Assembly: GCA_936928855.1 (NCBI GenBank) | Contig: CAKZHZ010000080.1 | Span: 1-6,388, forward strand | Direction of reading: 5' to 3' | Length of the DNA stretch: 6,388 nt | Source of the DNA: an uncultured Polycyclovorans sp. | Lineage (GTDB): Bacteria > Pseudomonadota > Gammaproteobacteria > Nevskiales > Nevskiaceae | Shown: piece by piece, positions 1-5,931 of the stretch | How positions within the stretch are numbered: position 1 is the first letter of the stretch | Layout: each line of letters starts with the position of its first letter | Position numbers and translations under genes: made by a program | The notes under the pieces: model-generated | What the model was told of the DNA's origin: nothing | What the model saw: only the letters and a program-made list of their open reading frames with translations | The model's database searches: none

Positions 1-115
1 GCATGCGAGCTCGCGGGTCTTTTTCGCGCCTGGCCGCGTTGCTCCTCCTCGCCATAGTTCGACTATGACTCGTCGTCGCGCCTTGCCAGACGCGAAAAAT
101 CCTGGCGCGATTTCA
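1..115. repeat. Long imperfect palindrome, probable dispersed intergenic repeat
   Basis: TTTTTCGCGCCTGGC (20-34) pairs with GCCAGACGCGAAAAA (85-99), 14 of 15 bases. The centre CATAGT-TCG-ACTATG (53-67) is a second perfect inverted repeat on nearly the same axis. Between them the two halves are only partly complementary (TTGCTCCTCCTCGC against ACTCGTCGTCGCGC). Outside the arms TCGCG recurs symmetrically. In both directions the outer arm ends in A, so it is not a standard terminator. No long reading frame that looks coding crosses it. The layout is like the short palindromic intergenic repeats scattered through many proteobacterial genomes; I cannot assign it to a family, and its left end may lie outside the window. 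Confidence 0.55.
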
Positions 116-237
116 TCAAGGAATTTCTGGGACAGGACGCTAGGGCCGGTTACCGCTATGGTCATCGCTGTGATGCCACCGGATTTCAGGGGGCAAGGCG
201 CCAAGCGCAGCCAACCGTGGTTCTGCTGGCAAGCCTG
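116..237. other. Non-coding stretch downstream of the hydrolase gene
   Basis: I see no supportable gene here. Short open frames on both strands lack a ribosome-binding site and resemble no family I know; the longer minus-strand one runs antisense-frame through the hydrolase gene. A GGCGCC palindrome (197-202) and small G/C-rich repeats are present but nothing interpretable. Confidence 0.5.
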
Positions 238-270
238 GCGACGCCGCCCACTGGCATCCGGGGGCGTCGC
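238..270 (-). other. Strong hairpin just after the hydrolase stop codon
   Basis: GCGACGCC (238-245) and GGCGTCGC (263-270) form a perfect 8-bp inverted repeat, with three more C-G pairs possible beyond a one-base bulge. It begins 3 bp past the TGA of the hydrolase gene. There is no T run after it on the minus strand, so it is not a typical rho-independent terminator. It may protect the 3' end of the mRNA or weakly terminate transcription. Confidence 0.5.
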
Positions 271-273
271 AAC

Positions 274-1179
274 TCAGGCCTCGGGTTGAATGCCCATGAT
301 CTCCTGCATCTTGTGCCGGTCGATCTCCAGCACATCGCCGCCCTTGCGTTCGTAACGGCGCCAGGCGATCTGAATGGGGTTTTGCCGCTGCGTCACGAAC
401 GGGTGACGCCGCGGGTGATAGGACCGACTGAAGACCGGTAGCGCCGCCCGCACAAATCGGCACAGCATCAAGACACAGAAACCGGTTTTCCAGAGGCCAC
501 GAAAGGGATTGCGGAACCAGCCCTCGACCTTGGCCATGTGCACGTAGGCCCTGAGGGTCTCCTTGGCAATATGCAGCAGCGCCGTGAGTACGTTCCACTT
601 GCGATACAGCTCCTGCCGGCCGTACAGGTGCTGATAGACCTCGAACGCCACTGCCCCGTGCTCCACCTCCTCGACCTGATGCCAGACCCAGAGGGCCTTG
701 ACCGTGGGGTCGGCGTCCTCGAACCAGCGGGCATGGTTGTCGAGCACGATCATGCCGCCGAGAAATGTGAAGGTTTCGTACCCCGCCGAGAAAGCCACCA
801 TCTGCTTGAGCGAATCCCGCTTGGCGCGATCCGAAAAATAGGTGCGGGCCTCTGCCTCAAACGCTGCGACCCTCGGATACTGGGTCGCCAGGTACTGGTT
901 GTAGGCAATGAAGTTCTTGGCGTGGTGGGCCTCCTGGCCGCTGATGGCCACCATGTCGCGCCGCAGGGACGGCGACTCGATCACCGCCTTGGCCCGGGTC
1001 ATGGTCCGCACCAGATAGCGTTCGAAGTACGGAACATGAATGCCCAGTGCGTTCACGAACATCGAGAACTCCGGACAGGTGCGGCTCCAGAGACGGCTGG
1101 ACGCGTCCAGCTTGGACACCTCGAACTGCAACGGGCGGACGGGAAAGTCGTCCATCGGGTGGCTCAGATCGTCTGCCAT
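274..1179 (-). CDS. Predicted metal-dependent hydrolase, ferritin-like (PF10118/COG3687 type)
   Basis: The 301-aa product resembles the poorly characterised family annotated as 'predicted metal-dependent hydrolase' (PF10118, COG3687). Its core is helical, with carboxylate and histidine pairs like a di-iron ferritin-like site: E53 in PYFERYL, QEAHHAKNF at 82-90 (E83, H85, H86), E135 in AGYETFTF, and HQVEEVEHGAVAFEVY at 167-182 (E171, H174). These E/H spacings suggest a two-metal centre. A moderately hydrophobic stretch lies at about 229-250 (KTGFCVLMLCRFV), which might be a membrane-associated helix, followed by a basic tail. No signal peptide is visible. The ATG at 1179 is well supported by AGGAG 7 nt upstream. 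The gene follows glmS by 96 bp on the same strand. Substrate and reaction are unknown; the word hydrolase is family convention, and an oxygenase-type di-iron role is equally possible. Confidence 0.82.
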   Translation of the reverse strand: MADDLSHPMDDFPVRPLQFEVSKLDASSRLWSRTCPEFSMFVNALGIHVPYFERYLVRTMTRAKAVIESPSLRRDMVAISGQEAHHAKNFIAYNQYLATQYPRVAAFEAEARTYFSDRAKRDSLKQMVAFSAGYETFTFLGGMIVLDNHARWFEDADPTVKALWVWHQVEEVEHGAVAFEVYQHLYGRQELYRKWNVLTALLHIAKETLRAYVHMAKVEGWFRNPFRGLWKTGFCVLMLCRFVRAALPVFSRSYHPRRHPFVTQRQNPIQIAWRRYERKGGDVLEIDRHKMQEIMGIQPEA

Positions 1180-1186
1180 TTTGGGT

Positions 1187-1208
1187 CTCCTGCTAAGCGT
1201 CGCAGGAG
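1187..1208 (-). promoter_or_regulatory. Hairpin covering the ribosome-binding site of the hydrolase gene
   Basis: CTCCTGC (1187-1193) and GCAGGAG (1202-1208) form a perfect 7-bp inverted repeat with an 8-nt loop. On the minus-strand RNA the 3' arm contains AGGAG (1191-1187), a strong Shine-Dalgarno 7 nt before the ATG at 1179. The 5' arm supplies the matching CTCCT. Folding would therefore hide the ribosome-binding site. The pairing is seen in the sequence; a regulatory role (thermometer, protein site or coupling to upstream translation) is inference. Confidence 0.5.
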
Positions 1209-1224
1209 TATCAAACCCGATCTC

Positions 1225-1270
1225 CGTACCGGCCCCTATCTTTGGTTATGGTCGTACCGTCACCGGCCCC
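1225..1270. repeat. Imperfect direct repeats in the glmS-hydrolase gap
   Basis: CGTACCGGCCCC (1225-1236) recurs at 1253-1270 as CGTACC-GTCACC-GGCCCC, the same words with six bases inserted. Both copies are in the 96-bp gap between glmS and the hydrolase gene. I see no convincing promoter and no U-tailed terminator in this gap, so the hydrolase may be read through from glmS or have a poorly conserved promoter. The repeats could be regulator half-sites or chance in GC-rich DNA. Confidence 0.35.
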
Positions 1271-1275
1271 GGCAC

Positions 1276-3108
1276 CTACTCCACCGTCACGCTCTTGGCC
1301 AGGTTGCGCGGCTGGTCCACATCCGTGCCCTTCAGGACCGCCACGTGATAGGCCAGAAGCTGCAGCGGCACCGTGTAGACGATGGGATCGGTCAGCTCGG
1401 CCCCATGCGGCATCCCCACCACAGTGACACCCGGTTCATCGCGGAAACCAGCCTCGGCGTCAGCCAGAACCAACAGCGCGCCACCGCGGGCACGTACTTC
1501 CTGCAGGTTGGACTTCACCTTGTCGAGCAGGTCACCGCGGGGAGCCACTGCGATCACCGGCATGTCCTCGTCCACCAATGCCAACGGTCCATGCTTGAGT
1601 TCGCCAGCAGCATAGGCCTCGGCGTGGACATAACTGATTTCCTTGAGCTTGAGCGCACCTTCCATGGCCACCGGCCACATCGGCCCACGCCCGAGAAACA
1701 GGGCATGCTGCTTGGCCAGCAGTGTTTCGGCGATCACACGGATGCGGTCGTCCTGCGCCAGCACTTGCTCCACCAACCGCGGGGTGGCCTCGAGCTGGGC
1801 GACCAACTGCGCTTCGCGCGCCGCGTCGATGCCACCATTGCGTCGTGCCAACAGCAACATCACCAGCGCCAGCGCCATCAGCTGGGTGGTGAAGGCCTTG
1901 GTGGAGGCCACACTGCGCTCAGGGCCCGCGTGGGTCATCAGGGCGATATCGGACTCGCGCACCAGCGATGATTCAGGTGCGTTGCAGATCACCAGGGCGG
2001 CCGCCACGTTGGCGCTCTGCCGCGCATGTCGCAGCGCTTCCAGCGTGTCGGCGGTTTCACCACTCTGGGAAATGGTGATGAACAGGGTGTCGGCGGCGAT
2101 CACCGGCGCGCGGTAGCGGAACTCGCTGGCCAGTTCGACCTGGCAGGGCATGCCGGCGATCTGCTCGAACCAGTAGCGGGCCACCATGCCGGCATGCGCC
2201 GAGGTGCCGCAGGCAACAATATGCACATGCTTGACGCGGGCCAGCAGGCTGTCAGCCTGCGGCCCCAGACAGGCCTCCAGCACGCGCCCACCGGCAATGC
2301 GGCCCTGCAGGGTCTGCGCCAACGCTACCGGCTGCTCGAAGATCTCCTTGGTCATGAAGTGGCGGTAGGGCCCCTTGTCGACCGCATCTGGTGACAGTGT
2401 GGAGGTTCGCACGGGTCGGCTCTGAGATCGCCCGGCCGCGTCGAATACCTCGAAGCCATCCGTCCGCAGCTCGGCGAGATCCCCCTCTTCGAGATACACG
2501 AAACGGTTGGTGACCGGCAGCAGGGCCAGGGCGTCACTGGCGGCAAAATGCTCGCCGATGCCGACGCCGATCACCAGCGGGCTGCCTTTGCGCGCCAACA
2601 GCAGCCGCCCCGGACTGCCGCTGTCGACCACGGCAAGCGCGTAGGCGCCCTGCAACCTCGGAAGGACGGTACGCAGGGCCTCGCGCAGGCTGTCACCCGA
2701 ATCCACGCGCTGCTGCAGCAGGTGCGCCACCACCTCGGTATCGGTCTCCGACTGGAAGTCGAATCCGGCAGTCCGCAGTTCCTCGCGCAGGGCCTCATGG
2801 TTCTCGATGATGCCGTTGTGGACCACCGCCACCGTCCGCGACGTGTGCGGGTGAGAATTGCGCTCCGCGGGAACCCCGTGCGTGGCCCAACGGGTGTGCG
2901 CGATCCCGAGCGCGCTGTCGAGCGGCGCCTGGTCCAGCGTGGCCGCCAGCGCCGCAACCTTGCCCACGGCACGGCGACGGGCGATGGCACCATCGACCAC
3001 CAGCGCCACGCCTGCCGAGTCATAGCCGCGGTATTCGAGCCGTCGCAGGCCCTCCACCAGAATGGGACTGACATTGCGTTGAGCGATGGCGCCGACGATG
3101 CCGCACAT
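1276..3108 (-). CDS. glmS: Glutamine--fructose-6-phosphate aminotransferase (isomerizing)
   Basis: First committed enzyme of amino-sugar synthesis: fructose-6-phosphate plus glutamine gives glucosamine-6-phosphate and glutamate, in the cytoplasm. The product is 610 aa (E. coli 609). The N-terminal class II glutaminase domain (about 2-220) begins MCGIVGA with the nucleophile Cys2, and shows HTRWATHG at 71-78, HNGIIENH at 97-104 and D124 in ETDTE. Two SIS sugar-binding domains follow (about 290-420 and 460-600), with CGTSAH at 300-305, SQSGETADT at 347-355, STKAFTTQ at 402-409, EGALKLKE at 483-490 and H506 in ELKHGP. The end is DQPRNLAKSVTVE, whose K605 aligns with the Schiff-base lysine. All catalytic residues are present. 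ATG 3108 is fixed by the need for Cys at position 2. A weak GGAT lies 8 nt upstream; with the channel gene stop 6 nt away, coupling is likely. No glmS ribozyme or leader can fit in this gap. Confidence 0.98.
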   Translation of the reverse strand: MCGIVGAIAQRNVSPILVEGLRRLEYRGYDSAGVALVVDGAIARRRAVGKVAALAATLDQAPLDSALGIAHTRWATHGVPAERNSHPHTSRTVAVVHNGIIENHEALREELRTAGFDFQSETDTEVVAHLLQQRVDSGDSLREALRTVLPRLQGAYALAVVDSGSPGRLLLARKGSPLVIGVGIGEHFAASDALALLPVTNRFVYLEEGDLAELRTDGFEVFDAAGRSQSRPVRTSTLSPDAVDKGPYRHFMTKEIFEQPVALAQTLQGRIAGGRVLEACLGPQADSLLARVKHVHIVACGTSAHAGMVARYWFEQIAGMPCQVELASEFRYRAPVIAADTLFITISQSGETADTLEALRHARQSANVAAALVICNAPESSLVRESDIALMTHAGPERSVASTKAFTTQLMALALVMLLLARRNGGIDAAREAQLVAQLEATPRLVEQVLAQDDRIRVIAETLLAKQHALFLGRGPMWPVAMEGALKLKEISYVHAEAYAAGELKHGPLALVDEDMPVIAVAPRGDLLDKVKSNLQEVRARGGALLVLADAEAGFRDEPGVTVVGMPHGAELTDPIVYTVPLQLLAYHVAVLKGTDVDQPRNLAKSVTVE

Positions 3109-3114
3109 GGCGAT

Positions 3115-4029
3115 TTATCCGGATGAGGTGGGAGGAAGCAGCTTCACCGACAGCGGCTGCTGGGGCAATTGCAGGCGGTGGCCGGGCGGGGGGCGGGCCA
3201 GATGGAATTCATCGAGGGCATCGGCGAGGGCCGCCAGATAAGCCGCATGGGCTGCAGACGGCCGCTCGATGCCACTGCGCCCGATCCAGACAACCAGTTC
3301 ACAGGCCAAGTAGTCACTGTGCAGCTCGGTCAGCCAACACTCGGGCGCCAGCCGGGGGTCCGGTACGGTTACCGCCACCCGGCTGGCCGCGGCCAGCACG
3401 GCAAGGCGCAGTTGTTCGCGATCGACGTCTGGCGCCACGCGGAACGGCACGTGCAAGCGGCGCCGGGCGGTCTGCAGCGTCCAGTGCGTCACCTGCCGCA
3501 GCACCAGCTCACTGTTGGGCACCATCACTTCGCCCCCGTCGACGGTCTGAATACGGGTGTGCCGCAGGCCGATTTCGCGCAGGGTGCCGGCAACTCCCGA
3601 TTCCAGCGTCACGACATCGCCGATTCGCAGTGCCTTTTCGCCAAGCAGGAACAGGCCGCCGATCAGGTTGTTGAACAGACCCTGCATGCCCAGTCCGATA
3701 CCGATGCCGATGGCCCCGGTCAGCAGTGCGATGGCCGACAGGTCGACACCGATGATATGGAGCGCCAGCAAGGTGCCGACGATCCACAGCAGATAACGGG
3801 TGATCCGCGACAGGGTGTAGAAGGTGGACCGGTTCAGGCCAGGCCGACGCGCCGCGACACGCTGCAGACCACGTTCGACCTGCGCTGCCACCCAGGCTGC
3901 ACTGAACAACAGCACCAATCCCAGCAGCAACCGTCCAGGCGTAACCGGGGCATCGCCGAGCGAGAACAGGGGGGCGTCCGCGAGGCCACTGAACCCCTGA
4001 AAGGCGGACTGCATCCAGCCGGTTGCCAT
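3115..4029 (-). CDS. MscS-family small mechanosensitive ion channel
   Basis: Predicted inner-membrane channel that opens under membrane tension and releases solutes on hypo-osmotic shock. The product is 304 aa, close to E. coli MscS (286). Hydrophobic segments lie at about 31-50, 77-95 and 97-130; the third has the MscS TM3 pattern of closely spaced Gly and Ala (GAIGIGIGLGMQGLFNN) ending in GGLFLLGEKALRIGDVV. The beta domain follows (about 137-184), with GVAGTLREIGLRHTRIQTVDGGEVMVPNS in two parts around 146-173, then an alpha/beta C-terminal domain and a Pro-rich tail. The ATG at 4029 is chosen because it follows the glmU stop by one base (TGACATG), implying translational coupling; an upstream extension of 28 codons would lie inside glmU and looks unlike an MscS N-terminus. 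Only a weak AAGAAG precedes it. The stop lies 6 nt before glmS. The family is clear; gating and ion selectivity cannot be read from the sequence. Confidence 0.9.
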   Translation of the reverse strand: MATGWMQSAFQGFSGLADAPLFSLGDAPVTPGRLLLGLVLLFSAAWVAAQVERGLQRVAARRPGLNRSTFYTLSRITRYLLWIVGTLLALHIIGVDLSAIALLTGAIGIGIGLGMQGLFNNLIGGLFLLGEKALRIGDVVTLESGVAGTLREIGLRHTRIQTVDGGEVMVPNSELVLRQVTHWTLQTARRRLHVPFRVAPDVDREQLRLAVLAAASRVAVTVPDPRLAPECWLTELHSDYLACELVVWIGRSGIERPSAAHAAYLAALADALDEFHLARPPPGHRLQLPQQPLSVKLLPPTSSG

Positions 4030-4030
4030 G

Positions 4031-5419
4031 TCAGGGCTTCTTGGTGGGGCGCTGCCAGGCCGGCAGACTGAGCTGCTTGCCCCGCGCCACAGTAAGCTGA
4101 CCTTCCGGCGCATCCTTGGTGATCACAGAGCCGGCCCCGATAGTGGCGCCGCTGCCGATGGTCACGGGCGCCACCAGGGCGCTGTTGGAGCCGATGAAGG
4201 CCCCGTCGCCGATCACCGTCTGGTGCTTGTTTACACCGTCGTAGTTGCAGGTGATGGTGCCGGCGCCGACATTCACGCCCGCGCCCAGCTGGCTGTCGCC
4301 AACGTAGCTGAGGTGGTTGATCTTGCTGCCAGGTCCCACATCGGTCTTTTTGGTCTCGACGAAGTTGCCGATACGGGCCTGATCCGACAGGCGCGTGCCG
4401 GGACGCAACCGCGCGAACGGGCCAATATGGACGCCCGCACCGGCAACCACGCCTTCCAGTATGGAATGGGCCTCAACCACAGCCCCTGCCCCCAGACTGA
4501 CATTCTTCAGCAGACAGTAGGCACCAATCTTGACCCCGTCCGCCAACCGCACCTCGCCTTCGACAATACAGCCGATGTCGACCTCCACGTCACGCCCGAC
4601 CTGAAGGTCACCACGCAGCTCAAACCGACTGGGGTCGGCGAGCGACAGGCCTTCCCGCATCAGGCGCTCGGCCTGACGGCGCTGGTAGACGCGCTCTGCT
4701 CGCGCCAGTTGCAACCGATCATTGACCCCCTCCACTTCGTCGGGGTCGGTAGCCGTCACCGCCGCTACGGACTGCCCGTCGGCGACTGCAAAGCCGACCA
4801 CATCCGTGAGGTAGTACTCCCCCTTCCTGTTGGCGTTGTCGATCCGGGCCAGCCAGGGCTTGAACCACTTCGCAGGCGCGCCCATCAGGCCGGTATTGAT
4901 TTCCCGGATGGCGCGCTGTGCCGGGTCGGCATCCCCTTCCTCGACGATGGCGCGGACCGCCCCCTGCGCGTCCCGGACGATACGGCCGTAACCATGCGGA
5001 TTCGGCACCTCGACCGTCACCACGGCAAGCCCCGATCGCGCAGCGCTGGCAAGCGCCTGCAAGGTCTCGACACGAATCAAGGGGACATCCCCGTACGCCA
5101 CCAGTACCACCGCATCATCGGGAATGCCGGGAGTCGCCTCGCGCACGGCGTGTCCGGTGCCAAGCTGCTCGCGCTGGTGCACCCAGTGCAGCCGCGCGGC
5201 TCCGCCGGCTCGGGTTTGCGCCCAGTGACGAACTGCCTCGCCGCCATGACCATGCACCACATGCAGGCCGGCAGCGCCAATGGCCTCGGCCGCATTCAGC
5301 ACATGTCCGAGCATGGGGGTGCCCCCTACCGGATGCAGCACCTTGGGGCGGTCGGATTTCATACGTGTCCCCTGGCCTGCAGCCAGGATGACGAGGTGGA
5401 GCGGCGCGACGTCGGTCAT
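4031..5419 (-). CDS. glmU: Bifunctional UDP-N-acetylglucosamine pyrophosphorylase / glucosamine-1-phosphate N-acetyltransferase
   Basis: Cytoplasmic trimeric enzyme that acetylates glucosamine-1-phosphate with acetyl-CoA, then transfers UMP from UTP to give UDP-GlcNAc for peptidoglycan and LPS. The product is 462 aa (E. coli 456). The N-terminal uridylyltransferase domain (about 1-235) shows LAAGQGTRM at 12-20, QLGTGHA near 85-91, the metal-binding GD at 110-111 and N233, which aligns with the second metal ligand. The C-terminal left-handed beta helix (about 255-450) has hexapeptide repeats, GPFARLRP at 333-340, KINHLSYVGD with the expected catalytic His369, and GAGTITCNYDG at 386-396. The C-terminus is basic (RPTKKP). 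The open frame extends 80 codons further upstream, but those read through the terminator and antisense-frame atpC and look non-coding, so ATG 5419 is chosen. No Shine-Dalgarno is visible before it. The next gene starts one base after its stop. Confidence 0.97.
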   Translation of the reverse strand: MTDVAPLHLVILAAGQGTRMKSDRPKVLHPVGGTPMLGHVLNAAEAIGAAGLHVVHGHGGEAVRHWAQTRAGGAARLHWVHQREQLGTGHAVREATPGIPDDAVVLVAYGDVPLIRVETLQALASAARSGLAVVTVEVPNPHGYGRIVRDAQGAVRAIVEEGDADPAQRAIREINTGLMGAPAKWFKPWLARIDNANRKGEYYLTDVVGFAVADGQSVAAVTATDPDEVEGVNDRLQLARAERVYQRRQAERLMREGLSLADPSRFELRGDLQVGRDVEVDIGCIVEGEVRLADGVKIGAYCLLKNVSLGAGAVVEAHSILEGVVAGAGVHIGPFARLRPGTRLSDQARIGNFVETKKTDVGPGSKINHLSYVGDSQLGAGVNVGAGTITCNYDGVNKHQTVIGDGAFIGSNSALVAPVTIGSGATIGAGSVITKDAPEGQLTVARGKQLSLPAWQRPTKKP

Positions 5420-5427
5420 GGAGCGAA

Positions 5428-5456
5428 AGTGTACGGGGCCCGCAGGATCATGGAAA
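5428..5456 (-). promoter_or_regulatory. Possible sigma-70 promoter of glmU
   Basis: On the minus strand TTTCCA (5456-5451, four of six matches to TTGACA) and TACACT (5433-5428, four of six to TATAAT) are separated by exactly 17 bp. They lie directly behind the atpC terminator and directly before glmU, where a promoter is expected. The match is moderate and could arise by chance. If used, transcription would begin about 7 nt after the -10 box, near 5420-5422, almost on the glmU start codon. Confidence 0.4.
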
Positions 5457-5458
5457 CG

Positions 5459-5485
5459 AAAAAGGCCGGGCAAGCCCGGCCTTTT
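5459..5485 (-). terminator. Rho-independent terminator after atpC
   Basis: A perfect inverted repeat is visible: AAAAGGCCGGG and CCCGGCCTTTT (11 bp, 5460-5470 with 5475-5485) around a four-base loop. Read on the minus strand the loop is CTTG closed by a G-C pair, a tetraloop known to be stable, and the 3' arm ends in five T (5463-5459) followed by CGTTT. It lies 16 bp beyond the atpC stop, with no gene between, so it most likely ends the atp operon transcript. On the plus strand the hairpin ends in only four T, so that direction is less likely to be used. Confidence 0.88.
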
Positions 5486-5501
5486 CAACTTTGGAACACA
5501 C

Positions 5502-5921
5502 TCAGCGGGACGCTTTCTTGAGGTTCTGCACGAACTGCAGTCGCGCCGCAGCCTCGACCAGTTCCGCCTGCGCTCGCGCCACATCCATGTCGCTCGCAGC
5601 GTTGGAAAGCGCATCCTCCGCGGCCTGTTTGGCGGCGGCGGCGGCGGCTTCATCGGCATCCTTGGCCCGCAACGCGGTATCGGCCATCACTGTCACCAGC
5701 TTGGGCTGAACCTCCAGCAAGCCCCCCCCGACGAAGAACGGCAACTCTTCGCCACCGGCCAGCTTCACCCGCACCGCACCCGGCTTGAGCCGGGTCAGCA
5801 GCGGCGCGTGGCCCGGGGTGATCCCCACTTCGCCCATCTCGGCCGGGGCGAACACCATGGCGGCGGTGCCGGCATGGATGTGGCCTTCGGCGGAGACGAT
5901 TTCAATCTGCAGTTCGGACAT
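5502..5921 (-). CDS. atpC: ATP synthase F1 subunit epsilon
   Basis: Epsilon subunit of F1, part of the central stalk, which couples rotation and can inhibit ATP hydrolysis through its C-terminal helices. The product is 139 aa, the same length as E. coli AtpC. The N-terminal beta-sandwich (about 1-85) carries the family signatures GEVGITPGHAPLLTRLKPG and GGGLLEVQP. The C-terminal part (about 90-139) is an alanine-rich helical hairpin containing a run of six alanines, encoded by a (GGC)6 stretch on the plus strand at 5631-5648. I chose ATG at 5921 because GAGGA lies 5 nt upstream and the protein then begins MSELQIEIVSAEG, as expected. A GTG at 5931-5933 in frame, overlapping the atpD stop, would add four residues (MRTP) but has no better ribosome-binding site. 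It is the last gene of the operon; a terminator follows 16 bp after the stop. Confidence 0.97.
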   Translation of the reverse strand: MSELQIEIVSAEGHIHAGTAAMVFAPAEMGEVGITPGHAPLLTRLKPGAVRVKLAGGEELPFFVGGGLLEVQPKLVTVMADTALRAKDADEAAAAAAKQAAEDALSNAASDMDVARAQAELVEAAARLQFVQNLKKASR

Positions 5922-5926
5922 TGGGG

Positions 5927-5931
5927 TCCTC
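5927..5931 (-). promoter_or_regulatory. Ribosome-binding site of atpC (GAGGA)
   Basis: On the minus strand the sequence GAGGA overlaps the TGA stop of atpD and sits 5 nt before the ATG at 5921. It decides between this ATG and the in-frame GTG at 5933. The overlap with the atpD stop suggests translational coupling of the two subunits. Confidence 0.75.

Noticed and set aside
20..99. Rho-independent terminator at the left palindrome
   Set aside because: The T tract is at the 5' side and the A tract at the 3' side in both directions, so no U-tail would follow the stem.
65..289. Small plus-strand gene of 74 codons downstream of the hydrolase
   Set aside because: No ribosome-binding site, no recognisable similarity, it starts inside the palindrome and overlaps the end of the hydrolase gene antisense.
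538..1971. 477-codon plus-strand open frame across the hydrolase gene and glmS
   Set aside because: It is antisense to two well-supported genes, resembles no protein family I know and is His/Arg/Gln-rich, as expected for a shadow frame in GC-rich DNA.
4030..4113. 28-codon N-terminal extension of the MscS-family protein
   Set aside because: It lies within the glmU coding sequence, is not hydrophobic or conserved-looking, and the ATG at 4029 fits coupling to the glmU stop.
4028..5521. 497-codon plus-strand open frame opposite glmU
   Set aside because: It is antisense to the whole of glmU, whose motifs are clear, and shows no domain pattern of its own.
5631..5648. (GGC)6 trinucleotide repeat as a distinct repeat element
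   Set aside because: It simply encodes the alanine-rich helix of AtpC, which is normal for epsilon subunits from GC-rich organisms.
5420..5659. 80-codon N-terminal extension of glmU
   Set aside because: It reads through the terminator and out of frame through atpC, is rich in Arg and Pro, and the nucleotide-binding fold expected at the GlmU N-terminus starts right after ATG 5419.
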